64,000 nucleotides of DNA from Siphonodentalium dalli (GCA_032622095.1 CP136069.1:5010976-5074975), one strand, 5' to 3'. Positions 1-11,030 are shown, counted from the first letter of the stretch. The notes: generated from the letters alone by a model not told the origin. Numbers and translations are program-made.

Positions 1-221
1 AAGAAAAAATGGTAAAAAGTGTTAAAAAAAGATTTTTTTTAGGCCAATGCATTCTCTTATATATGCATTGGCACAGGGCATAACTGTAACTATCGCAATG
101 TGGTCAAGGAGCCGGTTCCAATGATATCCATATTTGTATGGTTCTATTGAGACAGGCCGAAGATATTTTAGGCTGTTGAAGCTTTATTTGGCCGGTTTTG
201 GCCGGTTTGTTGGGTAAAGGG
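1..221. mobile_element. piggyBac-type MITE, cut by window start
   Basis: The right end reads GGGTAAAGGG directly before TTAA (222-225), the mirror of the TTAACCCTTTACCC start seen at 13855 and 18178. A TTAA target and CCC-starting termini are typical of the piggyBac superfamily. Positions 41-80 hold a collapsed copy of the CCAATGCATTCTC hairpin that has lost its centre. The left end lies outside the window. Confidence 0.7.
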
Positions 222-261
222 TTAACAGGAAGCTATTGGCAGACTAATTGGAACTACAATG

Positions 262-478
262 TACAGTAATGCCCTAAATAATCGACTTCTTGACCACAGC
301 AGAATTATGGGTAACTTTTCAGGATTTAGTTGGAAATATGGCTTGTTGCCATTCATCGGAATGTTCTCAGTGAGAGCTTTCCGATGAATGGCAATAAGCC
401 ATATTTCCGACTAAATCCTGAAAAGTTACCCATAATTCTGCTGTGGTTAAGAAGTCGATTATTTAGGGCATTACTGTA
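262..478. mobile_element. Full-length pogo/Tc1-like palindromic MITE
   Basis: A near-perfect 217-bp palindrome: TA CAGTAATGCCCTAAATAATC at the left and its complement ending CAGTAATGCC-type at the right. The arms meet at CTCAGTGAGAG. The TA flanks and CAGT termini fit a mariner/pogo-type non-autonomous element. It contains no coding sequence. This is the reference copy for about 17 others in the window. Confidence 0.85.
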
Positions 479-479
479 A

Positions 480-1339
480 TAACCTATTTATGACTTGATA
501 TCGATACCTATATAAAAATCATTAGGTTAAAGTGATGTGAAACGTAAATTGAACCTCACAATTGAGTTCCCTGCGATATTCTGTGGAAAGACTGAATAAA
601 ATAACCCCCATACACGAAATGCCCCAACCAGATATCAGTTTGTACTAATTATACGGCCACGTAACTAACTATTTACTTTCCCTCAATCGGGACGAATAAT
701 TCCACTGTAAACGCGAAATAAATACACTAACGAGTTATCGTGTGCAGTCGCGGAAACACCCGAACACTTCCGACTTGGTCGGGATTGAGTCGGCTTTCGT
801 TCTCAGAAAATAGCTTCCGTGGAGGGAGGCCGTTTGCTGGAATAGCGTAACATCAGCTTAATAAAACGAAAAACAAGCGGTATAGTCAATTCGAATGGGA
901 GGGATTTAAAAGGAATTATTGCCTGAAATCACCAACGGAAGAACATTGACCGAGTTATGAAGGAATTATAATCAAAGTGGTCATGATCGAGCAATGAACA
1001 ACGGTAACAGTTGAAAATGTTACTATTTATAGAAATTTGTAATCGTTGCAGATCGTTGACCGATTTTATGATCGATATACAGCAGGTACAGTCTCGTGCA
1101 GAAAGAGTTGTCTTACATGTGTATTTCAAACTGTTTAATTACCTGTGCAATGCTACATGTGTGCCATATTGCTATTCACTATTCTAGTACAGACCGTATT
1201 TGTTTGGGACAGCGATGGTGATATAGATATCCATATGGAATTATGTTTTCTTCAATTTTTGAGTTTATATAGGCCCAAATAAATATACCATAAGATGGAC
1301 TCAATCATTGACAGTTAGAATTGGATGGAAGTAAAGAAG
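480..1339. other. No recognisable feature
   Basis: Apparently single-copy sequence. 600-860 is less AT-rich and could be promoter or untranslated exon, but no convincing ORF, splice pair or repeat was found. Confidence 0.4.
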
Positions 1340-2635
1340 TGTTGTGTATTTGCACTAAGTATAAGCGCAATTGCTTTATGCTTAAGCGCAAATATTTGTA
1401 TGCAAATAAATAATAAATGTAAAAAAGACTCCCATGTGATTTGGTCTAAACTCAAATTAACTCAGGCCATAAAACATTACTCAAACATAGGTGAGGACTC
1501 CACCCAGAATCCCAGATCCCATACTAAGATGGATATTCAGACTGAGGAAACCAGTTGGAGATAGGTACATGTATTTGCTTAAGCATAATTCATTTCAATT
1601 ACGCTTAAGTGTAAATGAAATCCACTTAAGCGTAAATGAGTTGCGCTTAACCGTAATTCATATACACTCCCATTGAACTCCACATACTCAAGCTGAAATG
1701 GATGCAACCACATTACTAATGCCAGTAAGTTAACATACATCAGATTATACAAATATACATATAAGGTAAGACAGCCGATGAAATTATTGCTCTTAATATA
1801 ATTCCAATGTATTATGATAACGCATAAGTCAATTATGCTTAAGCGTAAATGATTACATTAAGCGTAACTGATTTATGCTTAAGCGTAAATTATTTACGCT
1901 TAAATGCAATTAGTTAATATAAAATGTGAAAATGAATCATTTGCGCTTAAGCGCAAGTATATGTCTATCAATATATTTGCGCTTAAGCGCAAATACCTAA
2001 CACTCCCTTACTTCCCTCTGATTGTGAATGATAGAGTCCATCTCATAGTATATTATCATGGACCCATAGTAGTAGCCCCATATAATACTGAAACATTGAA
2101 GAAAAAATATTTCCATATGCATATATCAGCATCTCTGTCCCTGGTGTCCCAAGAATTGGTGCCTCACTCCCAGAGCAGCTCTAGTATATTATATTAAAGG
2201 GACATCTCCTACACAGATATATACCATTTCCATGGCCATAAATATGGAATTCAGGGTTACTGGGGGACTCGCTTCCCTCATATGGTGTACTTATTGACTT
2301 GAAATTGGGGAAAACCCCAATTTTCATATTATCAGCATCCCTGTCCCCAAGAATTTGTGTCTCCATCCCAGAGATCTAGTATATTTTATAAAAGAGATAT
2401 ATCCTGCACATATCTCTACCATTTCCATGGTCATAAAAGAGTTATTGTGGTTACTGGGGGGGTGCTTCCCTCATATGGTGGGTCTGTGCCATTTAAAATT
2501 AATTCAGGGGGGTGATATCAATGCATATTAATTTTTATTTGCGCAAATGATTTACACTGAAGCGCAAATGATAGATGTTATTTTGCGAAATATTTGCGCT
2601 TGATTGTAAATGAATAATAAATGTGAAATGGGTAT
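1340..2635. mobile_element. CTTAAGCG-array element(s)
   Basis: Clusters of the palindromic core GCTTAAGCGCAAAT and variants occur at 1360-1420, 1575-1660, 1800-2000 and 2535-2610. The 3' edges at about 1418-1435 and 2622-2640 resemble the terminus AAATGTGAATTTGGCCTCCC seen at 29557-29642 and 42460-42482. The centre (about 2100-2480) contains two diverged copies of a roughly 260-bp unit with CATATGGTG and TCAGCATCCCTGTCCC. The same centre recurs inverted in 47510-48746. Probably one 1.2-kb element plus an adjoining partial one. Confidence 0.6.
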
Positions 2636-3220
2636 CCCATACATGAAATGCCGCATCTATATGCTATAGCGCGTATATCCTACAGGTCTGGGTGAACCAC
2701 CGATCAATCAATAACAGCCCGATCGGGCTAAAGTAGACCGATCAGGCTAAAATAGACCGATCGTTCTTTCACAGCCAGCTTGAATCTTGGATAAAGGGAG
2801 TAGGCCTACTCTAAATTGTTCTTTCAAGAGAAATAGGCCTCCCATACATGAAACGCCTTATCTATATACTATAGCGCGCATACCCTACAGGTCTGGGTGA
2901 ACCACCGATCAATCAATAATAGCCCGATCGGGCTAAAATAGACTGATCAGTCTTTCACAGCCAGCCTGAATCTTGGATAAAGGGAGTAGGCCTACTATAA
3001 ATTGTTCTTTCAAGTGAAATAGGCCTCCCATACATAAAACGCCTTATCTATATCCTATAGTGCGCATATCCTACAGGTCTGGGTAAACCACCGATCAATC
3101 AATAATAGCCCGATCGGACTAAAATATACCGATCGTGCTAAAATAATCCCATCGGTCTTTCACAGCCAGCATGAATCTTGGATAAAGGGAGTAGGCCTAC
3201 TCTAAATTGTTCTTTCAAGT
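2636..3220. repeat. Three-copy tandem repeat (186-205 bp)
   Basis: Units start at 2636, 2841 and 3027 with CCCATACATGAAA and end with GTTCTTTCAAG. Each contains GATCGGTC/GATCGGGC boxes arranged as short palindromes, then a shared block GGATAAAGGGAGTAGGCCTA. The first copy abuts the end of the CTTAAGCG element. Confidence 0.85.
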
Positions 3221-4659
3221 TACAACCATTTTTTTGTAAAAATATTATTCTGATTCATTTTGAAACTAATGAAAGACAATTTTGAAACTAATGAAAGACA
3301 ATGTATAATTTTTTCCTGGTATATTCATCATAAATTTGAACAAATCTTCAAGCAAACAAAATTTCAATATTCAAGAAATCTCTTACAACAGTGTCAGGAA
3401 GACCAATCGATCTAGCTCAGCACGATTGGTCTATTGTTATGTCAAATATTATTGAAATATTGCTTATAATTTTCATTTACAGAAGTCAATAATTCGCATG
3501 CAGATAACTTCACCTTGTATTCGGCCAGATATGTTGACGTTAGATTAGAAGGCAGAATTCCCAGATTTGTTTATTATTGGTGAACCTGGATAATTTCGGA
3601 GGTGTGTCAATCGTCTTTTGCACACTGTGAATACGCACTCATTCTCTCCTAAATTTGCAAAAATCCATATATATATAAATATATATACAGAGTGTGAAAA
3701 CGTTGTTAGTTGCCAAATAATTGTCGACATTTTACTTAGAAAACTTGAATGCAAAAACTATGATAGGCCCCCTATTATTTTGTTTTTGTTTTTCTCTTTT
3801 TGTTGAATCTACTTTCGTTATCGACATGCCGGCCTTTGTTTTGGCTGTTCTCCCAGTCGTGCGTGCCAGCCGATCGTCGTTATTCGGGTGGTTCCGATTT
3901 CCTCCGAATATATCCACGAGACTCCGCGCGCTGATTCGCTCCGAAAATGTGTTAGTATCTGAGAAGATTTCTTACTCTGATCGCAGTTTTCAACAATTTA
4001 ATACAGGGCGAGTACCGCACTAATAATATGCCACATTGGGGTTTTCTTTCTAGTTTTTTATGACCTTTCTTGTGGCATATCGGGCACAGTTCTGTCTGAC
4101 ATCAAATATATGCCCACCGGGAGTGAAGCTAATGACTTTAACCAGGGTGGCCATCAATTCACTAATTAACAAACTAAATGTAAGGCATTGTAAGGGTAAT
4201 TACTTTACGTAACTGATACCTGCAGAAAGTCATCTTATATTCTAATTGACATGGAGACTTCGGATACTCGACATCTACAGGTAGGCTTTATATGTGTAAT
4301 GAATGACTTTTACAAACCAGCAGAAATCATTCTATTTTATAATTGACAACTAAATACAGGACAGCTTTCAAAGAGTAATAAATTATATAATTTATATTGA
4401 TACCTAGAAACAGGTGGACATGTTGGCTTTGTCAGGGTATACATATCATACAGTACTCCACAATGATAACAGTAAAAAGAGACCATGTGGAAATAATCAG
4501 GTAACAGGATTAGCCATTGATTTCATAATTAACAGGTAAATCCAGTTAGTCTTTGTTATGGTAATGACCTTAATATGACTGTTATTGATACAAAAGGAAA
4601 GCTATTTTAAGGTATATGTAATTCTATTGCTGCATACACCTGTCATGCAGTAAGCCCAT
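3221..4659. other. No gene recognised
   Basis: Low-complexity AT sequence. 3830-4020 is GC-richer and open in two frames, but the open frame on the minus strand has no ATG start and no clear splice signals, so I do not call it a gene. 4180-4640 has scattered similar phrases about extra bases and AATGACTT motifs, suggesting an old diverged tandem repeat. Confidence 0.35.
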
Positions 4660-4767
4660 CCTCAAAGATAAGCCCAGTCTGGGTGTTTAACACTAACTAA
4701 AACATGGGGTGGTCCTCAAAGATAAGCCCAGTCTGGGTGTTTTACCCTAACTAAAACATGGGGTGGT
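4660..4767. repeat. 54-bp direct tandem duplication
   Basis: Two copies starting CCTCAAAGATAAGCCCAGTC at 4660 and 4714, differing at very few positions, lie just upstream of the LINE tail. Confidence 0.85.
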
Positions 4768-4792
4768 CCTTTTGACCCTGTAGAATAGTAGA

Positions 4793-5252
4793 AGATACCA
4801 CAACCATCGTTGCTGTCCCATCTGTCTTGACGGGACCGAGGACGAACATCATTTCCTCTTTATATGCCCAGCTTACGCCACTATCAGAACAAGTTTTTTC
4901 AAGGACATCCGACAAATTTCGGGCATCAATTATTCAATTCTACCAACCGAGGTAGCTTCTGACATTTTCGTGGGTACGTTCGACAGTGAGATAACCACAA
5001 GATTCATCACACTCATAACTAACCTTTTCCACGAAAGAGAGAGAGCAATACTTTGAGATTATTCCAATATTGTGCACCAGTCCGCCACTTGATTAACGAT
5101 AACCACCGTGACAGTTATCTATTGTTATATTGTTATTTGTGTTCCTCATATTGTTATTTACTTGTACACTTAAATTGTCTTTTGTCATTATTTGTGTAAA
5201 GCGTTATGTACCATTGTGGTTTCTTATAACGATTAAATCTTATCTTATCTAT
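4793..5252 (+). pseudogene. 5'-truncated LINE: ORF2 C-terminus and 3' tail
   Basis: An 87-codon open segment (4793-5056, no ATG) ends in TGA. It contains the pattern C-P-I-C, eight residues, H-H-F-L-F-I-C, matching the C-terminal zinc-knuckle-like region common at the end of LINE ORF2 proteins. It ends HERERAIL. About 190 bp of AT-rich 3' sequence follows, closing with a TCTTATCTTATCTATCT tail of the kind left by target-primed reverse transcription. Only the last part of the element is present, as expected for a 5'-truncated insertion. The reverse transcriptase and endonuclease parts are absent, so it cannot move by itself. The exact clade (CR1, L2, RTE or other) cannot be assigned by eye. 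Confidence 0.7.
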
Positions 5253-5321
5253 CTGTGTTTAATTATTTGTTCCAGTTATATAATAGCATACAATTGTGAT
5301 AATATTGTTGTGTATATACGC

Positions 5322-5745
5322 TTTGGAAAATCCAGGACAAAGCTGTACTAAAACGCTCAAAAATGAAGCAGCTTGACCGACCCCCATTGGGAGGCATCTG
5401 TCAAAGTAATAATTTTTTCCAAAATGGATCCAGAGCTGGGGGTAGTTCATTGGGTGTACTGCGAGTTGTCTGAATGAATTTCTGATATCAAATTTTGCCA
5501 AAATGCATGAAGGGCCGATATCTGTAATAATTGAGATTGCATCTTGGATAGTTTCATAGGAAACTGATGAAATTTCCTCGGGTATCCCATCATTTACTCA
5601 ATGCCAAGAAATGTTATGGTCTGCGCTGGTAAAACCGTTTTTTCCTCTGCATATGGGACCCCCAATTAATCACAAACATCTAACGCGGTCTTCAGACTAT
5701 TCTCGCAAGCCTTGGTGTTTTTGTAGGACCTTTGATCATACAGAA
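5322..5745 (-). pseudogene. Rearranged DIRS-like reverse transcriptase relic
   Basis: Read on the minus strand, the first part (5745 to 5597) carries SLKTALDVCD, a stop, then LGVPYAEEKT and ITFLGIE. In DIRS-type and related reverse transcriptases this stretch lies after the catalytic region. It is joined directly, with a frame change, to VNDGIPEE..SVSYETIQDA, LAKFDIRNSFRQ, then YYFDRCLPMG (5597 to 5322), which normally lies before it. The two halves are therefore in permuted order, and the catalytic YxDD region between them is missing. DIRS elements are tyrosine-recombinase retrotransposons common in marine invertebrates. Internal stops, the frame change and the missing core mark this as dead. 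Ty3-like origin is the main alternative; the PMG and DGIP phrases favour DIRS. Confidence 0.7.
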
Positions 5746-6020
5746 GAGTGATGTACCTGTATGTTTAACTGCATCTCACTGTAGTGTTTTTTTTATGAGA
5801 AATAGCTTGATTAATAAGCATTAGTGTAACTAAATTAACTTGTGAACTCAACATACAATCCTATTGTGTTTACAAATTAATGCCAAAATTATTATTATTC
5901 AAATTGAACCCAAATTTATTTGTCTATCATTGTTTCTGGTTATTATCATGTGATTGTATCTGCTTTATGATATAAATAAAACACATCGTTATATTTATTC
6001 AATACAAAACATGGTACATA

Positions 6021-6237
6021 TACAGTAATGCTCTAATTAATCAACTCCTTATCCACAGCAGAATTATGGGTAACTTTTCAGGATTTAGCCGGAAATATGG
6101 CTTGTTGCCATTCATCGGAAAGCTCTCCCCGAGAGCTTTTCGATGAATGGCAACAATCCATATTTCAGACTGAATCCTGAAAAGTTACCCATAATTCTGC
6201 TGTGGTTATGGAGTCGATTACTTAGGGCATTACTGTA
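6021..6237. mobile_element. Full-length pogo/Tc1-like MITE
   Basis: Complete 217-bp palindrome with TA at both edges. The arms meet at CTCTCCCCGAGAG; a few substitutions distinguish the two arms. Confidence 0.85.
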
Positions 6238-6281
6238 TTCCTATATACCCTCTTTTTGAGCAAAAACGTGCAGTAGCCTAG

Positions 6282-6299
6282 CCCCCCCCCCCCCCCCCC
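6282..6299. repeat. Poly-C run (18 C)
   Basis: Uninterrupted C run 45 bp beyond the MITE edge. Confidence 0.95.
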
Positions 6300-6604
6300 A
6301 GGCTTACTGACGGGTGTATACAGTAATAGTGTTTTTGCCACTCTAGATAGTATGCAAGTTACCTAGGCCATTTTGAGCCCCAACAAAACTAACCCCCCCC
6401 TATCCCCAATGCCCTTCTTCATTGAGTGCAAAAGGGAAAATTGCCCCCTCTGCCACATTGTTCTTACACCACTGAATATGTTAAACCTATATGCCAGCTT
6501 AGTTCATGTGACAAATCTCTACTCTGGCTAATGCCTCGGAACCTTTTTTTGAAGTTTTGAAAGGAACCTTATCAAGTTGAAAAAATAAAGTGGGGAATAT
6601 ATTT

Positions 6605-6713
6605 GTGAGAGCTTTCCGATGAATGGCAACAAGCCATATTTCCGACTAAATCCTGAAAAATTACCCATAATTCTGTTGTGGTTAAGGGGTCGATTATTTA
6701 GGGCATTAATGTA
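6605..6713. mobile_element. Right half of a pogo/Tc1-like MITE
   Basis: Only the right arm is present, from GAGAGCTTTCCGATGAATGG to GGGCATTAATGTA. The break is exactly at the palindrome centre. Confidence 0.8.
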
Positions 6714-6819
6714 CTTCACTGTAGGTGAAAGTCCCAACTCGAAATTGCATGATTTAAGTGACCTTGTGCTTTGCGTTGCTTACAATATGGAATTTCTACT
6801 GGGTAAATTAATTCAATGT

Positions 6820-6925
6820 TTAACCCTTTACCCAACAGAATGGCCCTGTGCCAATGCATTCTCTTATATATGCGAGTCGACCATAGGTCGCCTCGCATAT
6901 ATAAGAGAATGAATTGGCTTAACAC
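6820..6925. mobile_element. Truncated TTAA MITE with CCAATGCATT hairpin
   Basis: Starts TTAACCCTTTACCCAACAGA, then a full hairpin (6849-6919). It stops within GGCTTAACACATATTAACG where the 2-kb family begins, so the right end is missing. Confidence 0.75.
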
Positions 6926-6927
6926 AT

Positions 6928-8984
6928 ATTAACGAGAGGCCGATCACGATCGGCAGATGTTTAACCCATACCTTGGCGATAACGATTAGCTATTTTCATA
7001 AATCCTTACACCAACCTTTTCAACAATTCACACCTTACTATTAAAGCTACTCGATCCGATTAAGCACCCCTCAGTTACTATTTATTTGGCTTCGGGGGTA
7101 ACAAATATTTTATTCAAATCGAGGAACCCATTCATCAAATTCAGAGTAAGCAGATATAAATTTTTTAAATCCATTATCTTTAACCACCTGGAATATTTAG
7201 TGGCGGTATGAAAGTCGATGAAGATGGATAACTCTAAAATCAAGTGTTTTTTTTGTGTCAGATATATGACAAAGCAGCCAAATTTCATTGTACAAAATGT
7301 TGATAAATAACAGGTTTTGGGCAATTTTATACTATAGTGGACTGTGGTTAGCATTATTTTTGGGCAATTAATCGACTCTGATAACTGAAGCGGAATTGTT
7401 GTTGGAATCTGATGATATGGGGACCATCAAATCGGATTGAGTACCTTTAAGTTCACAAGTGGCATAAGCCTTATTGGGCACCTTCCATATGAACATGGAT
7501 ATGGCATTTGATTCCAACCTATTAAGTCAGTTTAAAATAGATCTATAGTCTAGTCAGATTGAAAATAGATTCATTACATTGGATAGCATACTGTATGACC
7601 ATGGAATGGGTAGGGTTAATTTTCTTCTAAGCTAAACATTGGAAAGACATAATGTATGTAAACAGTGGAAATATAATTAAAGTTATGGTTAATATCTTCA
7701 AACCAATCGATAACAAAATCTATACAGGTGAAGAATGTATCTGCATTAAAATGGATGCAATTATATATATAGTGATCATGTGAAAAATATCTAGTTATCA
7801 CATTGTGTCAACAGGATTGGTGGAGGATGTTAATATTTTTAAGCAAATAAACCAAAATGACCCTCACTGTGCAGGTTAGGGGTGTGTTATCATAAACTAT
7901 GCCAAGAACTATAAACATAATCAATGGAAATATTTGAGTTATGAAATCGGATAGAATGGGGTTAATCTTACCCAAACTAATGAACTGATAAACACAAAAA
8001 AAGTCTATGAAAAGCATGTCATTGGATTTAGCAAAACCCATACAATAATAAGCCAGTCCCTTATTTTCATGAACCTATTAGTATTACAACAAAGGGGTTA
8101 ACTCAATATTGCACAGAAAAGCAGAACTAGCCTGAGTGTAATCAATTAGCTTTGACAGGTTATATCAACAGACTCCCCAGAGCAATGTTATTTATCTCTA
8201 TGGTATGTAGTGTCCAGTTAAACATTGCCAATAATACACTCTGTGTTATGTGAGATCTTCTCTTCTCACAATGCAGGCTTACTTAATCAGTCACTTTAAT
8301 TTTAAATGGCCATAACTCTGTTAAAATATACCCGATCAAACTCAAATTCGAACCTGATCTGTATTTCGGGATGAGGACCATATGTACCAAATTTGGTGCT
8401 GATCAGATGAAAAATATTTGAGTCAACACAGCTTGGGTGAATTCTATTTAAAAACAAGAGCAGAAAGGGTTAACTAAACGATACCAAAAACCATACAGAT
8501 AAAGAACGTACTAAGAAAAACCTAGGTAAGAAATATGAGGCATATCAGAAGAAAAATGTTTGACTTAGATGCATCAGATAGCATTTGTGTGCAGGGTTAA
8601 TTATTTTCTAAACCGATCAACCAATCGACACCAAAAACTATACAGGTGAGGGGTGTGTCATTATAAACATACATATCAAATATGAACACAATCGGACAAA
8701 AAATACTTAAGTTATGGCATCGGATAGAACATGACTATGTGCGGATGCAAAGTGTTAATAATTTCTAAACCGATCAACCGATCAATACCAAAAACTATAC
8801 AGGTGAGAAGTGTGTCATCATAAACATGCACATAAAATTTGAACACGATTCGATAAAAAATATTTGAGTAAATGAATCGGATAGCAAGTGTCTACGGACA
8901 GACGGACAGACGGACGAACGACGGATGGTTGATCCGGACGTCGGCATTATGTGTACCATACATGGTATGGGTACACATAAAAAT
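6928..8984 (+). mobile_element. 2-kb dispersed repeat with 3' hairpin (family A)
   Basis: Head TAACGAGAGGCCGATCACGA. The body consists of diverged monomers of about 150-180 bp with ACCAAAAACTATACAGGTGA and TCGGATCAAA-type phrases (for example 8590-8745 and 8745-8890). The tail has repeated GGACAGAC then a hairpin GTGTACCATACATGGTATGG. Partial relatives lie at 19127, 54573 and 56140. No terminal inverted repeat or ORF is seen, so the class is unknown; a non-autonomous element is likely. Confidence 0.65.
7045..7446. mobile_element. 402-bp TTAA insertion nested in family A
   Basis: Ends AGCTACTCGATCCGATT and AATCGGATTGAGTACCT are inverted repeats, with TTAA on each side (7041-7044, 7447-7450). 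The related copy at 19251-19262 reads CTATTAAGTTCACAAG with a single TTAA, an exact empty site. A relative with the same termini is at 60272-60740. Confidence 0.85.
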
Positions 8985-9262
8985 GATCAAATTGTCAAAG
9001 AATGTAGAAAATATTACAAGAAAAATGGTAAAAAGTGTTAAAAGGCCAATGCATTCTCTTATATATGCGAGGCGACCTATGGTCGACTCGCATATATAAG
9101 AGAATGCATTGGCGCAGGGCATAACTGTAACCATAAAAATGTGGTCAATGAACCGGTTCCAATGATATCCATATTTGTATGGTGTTATTGAGACAGACCG
9201 AAGATATTTTAGGCTGTTGAAGCTTTATATGGGCGTTTTCGGCCGTTTTGTTGAGTAAAGGG
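8985..9262. mobile_element. TTAA MITE with hairpin, left end eroded
   Basis: A full hairpin (9044-9113) is followed by CACAGGGCATAACTGTAACC and ends GTTGAGTAAAGGG before TTAA at 9263. The left side abuts the end of family A without a recognisable terminus. Confidence 0.7.
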
Positions 9263-9320
9263 TTAATACGTTGAACTTGTTGAACATATCCCACCAATGC
9301 TCTTGTTTTATCATTTCGCT

Positions 9321-9406
9321 ATAAGGTCCCCAGAAGGTGAATTTAGTGATGCTACCCCGCATAGTGGGCTAGCATTACCAAATTCACCCTCTGGGGACCT
9401 CATTAT
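9321..9406. mobile_element. Short palindrome, GGTCCCCAGAGGGTGAATTT type
   Basis: An 86-bp imperfect palindrome with arms AAGGTCCCCAGAAGGTGAAT and its complement. The same arms recur at 10664-10700, 10921-11017, 14942-14993, 18841-18862, 21372-21458 and 54477-54570. Confidence 0.75.
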
Positions 9407-9470
9407 GCAAATGACAGACACCCTATTTCAAGGCTTGAAACTATTCCAATGTGTTCTTTTTAAGACGGAC

Positions 9471-9895
9471 GTCAAGTGACCAATTTTGAATGGAAATTTC
9501 CATGCAAATCTGCGGAGCAAAAGTTAAAGAGTTGCACATACTTCTGAGTGTGATTTGATGTCGTATTGGAAACAACAGATATTTATCTGGTGGGTCCGCT
9601 TGGAACTTGTTCCATTATAATGTTGGTGCATTTATTTTTGAATTTTATTTTGATTTTTCAAATGTAGGTCAAGTGATGTAATAATTCCAGAAAAAAATTC
9701 TCAGAAATATATTTATTGCAAAATTTTATAATTTACCAAGCCAGATAAATACCTGTTGTTTCCAATACGACATCAATACGACATCAATACGACATCAATA
9801 CGACATCAAGTCACACTCAGCAGAAGTATGTGCAACTCTGCAACTTTTGCTCTGCAGATTTGCATGGAAATCCCCATTCAAAATTGGTCACTTGA
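9471..9895. mobile_element. 425-bp palindromic element with internal 11-bp tandem
   Basis: Left arm GTCAAGTGACCAATTTTGAA and right arm ending TTGGTCACTTGAC. The inner arms share CCATGCAAATCTGC and CCAGATAAATA. In the right arm 9764-9807 is four exact copies of AATACGACATC, absent from the left arm. A poly-C run of 13 closes the element. A relative is at 40781-41147. Confidence 0.75.
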
Positions 9896-9940
9896 CCCCC
9901 CCCCCCCCTCTTAACTGAATTTTAGTAAAGAAATGGTTAA

Positions 9941-10053
9941 CCCTTTCAGTGCCAAGTCAGATTTTTGTATCAACCCATATTTCCTTGATCATTTTTCAAA
10001 TTTATTGATTATAATAATGTGATACATTGATGGAAAGAGCTGTTAGACGATAA
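9941..10053. mobile_element. Half MITE, CCCTTTCAGTGCCAAG terminus
   Basis: TTAA (9937-9940) followed by CCCTTTCAGTGCCAAGTC, continuing to GGAAAGAGCTGTTAG. This equals the left half of the palindrome at 27887-28153. Confidence 0.7.
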
Positions 10054-10389
10054 CTATCTCGAATTCATTCTGCAACAGGTTGGACCCCATTCAAACTGAT
10101 CTTTAAATATTCCTTGACGCAAACAGTAAATTGTTTTTGAATATCAGTCGCATATGTTGATATAATGGATTATGCTCCCACTATGACCATTAAGCGTCAT
10201 CGATAATCTATGAATGGAAGTGACTGAACAGGTTGCTAGTGAATATGAATAGAGTCATACGTAAGCAAATCTAATCTTAACATGCGATCACACAAAGGTG
10301 AGGGTGGTTCAATAGTTCAGTATCAGTCCTGATCAGTCAGGAATATATTACATGTAATATCAATGGGTGCATCACAAAGGTGTCATTAA

Positions 10390-10620
10390 CCCTTTGAGTG
10401 CCAGGGGCCGATCTCATCGGCCCTAAACCTACAAAATAAGTCTGTTAAAGAATATAAGAATAAATTATTAAAATTGTAAAAAATTATAAAAAAAAAAAAT
10501 GTTAGGCCAATGCATTCTCTTATATATGCGAGGCGACCTATGGTCGACTCGCTTATATAAGAGAATGCATTGGCACAGGGCATATGGGTTGATACAAAAA
10601 TCGACCTGGCACTCAAAGGG
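10390..10620. mobile_element. 231-bp TTAA MITE, CCCTTTGAGTGCCAGG terminus
   Basis: TTAA at 10386-10389 and 10621-10624 flank inverted termini CCCTTTGAGTGCCAGG. The standard hairpin sits at 10505-10573. The inner flank CCTACAAAATAAGTCTGTTA differs from the CCCTTTACCC class although the hairpin is the same. Confidence 0.85.
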
Positions 10621-10650
10621 TTAATATCCTCCCAAAGTTGGATATATAGT

Positions 10651-11028
10651 GTGTCTGATATTTGCAGAATGAGGTTCCCAGAGGGTGAAGTTTAGTTAGT
10701 GGCGCTATTCCGCACAGCAGGCTATCTACATGTATAGTCTCAAATTAACATTGTTTTAGTTACTTTTTCCGTTCTTTTCAGTTTCTATATCCCCTAATTT
10801 GCAGAAGATAAATTGCATAATCGAGGTGACTAATGGGTGAACATCACCAACTTCAACTAGGGAACTTCAAAAACAATGTTAATTTGAGATTATAGATACT
10901 TCCCAGAAGATGAGGCCTAAGCAGAATGAGGTCCCTAGAGGGGGAATTTGGTGATGTTAGCCCACTGTGCGGGATAGTGTTACTAAATTCACCTTCTGGG
11001 GACCTCATTCTGCAAATGTCAGACACAC
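10651..11028. mobile_element. 378-bp palindromic element
   Basis: The outer arms, GTGTCTGATATTTGCAGAAT and its complement, carry the GGTCCCCAGAGGGTGAA box. The inner arms carry AATTAACATTGTTTTAG-type sequence and its inverse, with GAAGTTGGTGATGTTCACCC in the centre. Confidence 0.7.
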
Positions 11029-11030
11029 TT

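Noticed and set aside
3732-3917. Minus-strand 61-codon ORF in a GC-richer patch
   Set aside because: The nominal start is GTG, there is no supported splice pair, and the overlapping plus-strand frame is equally open.
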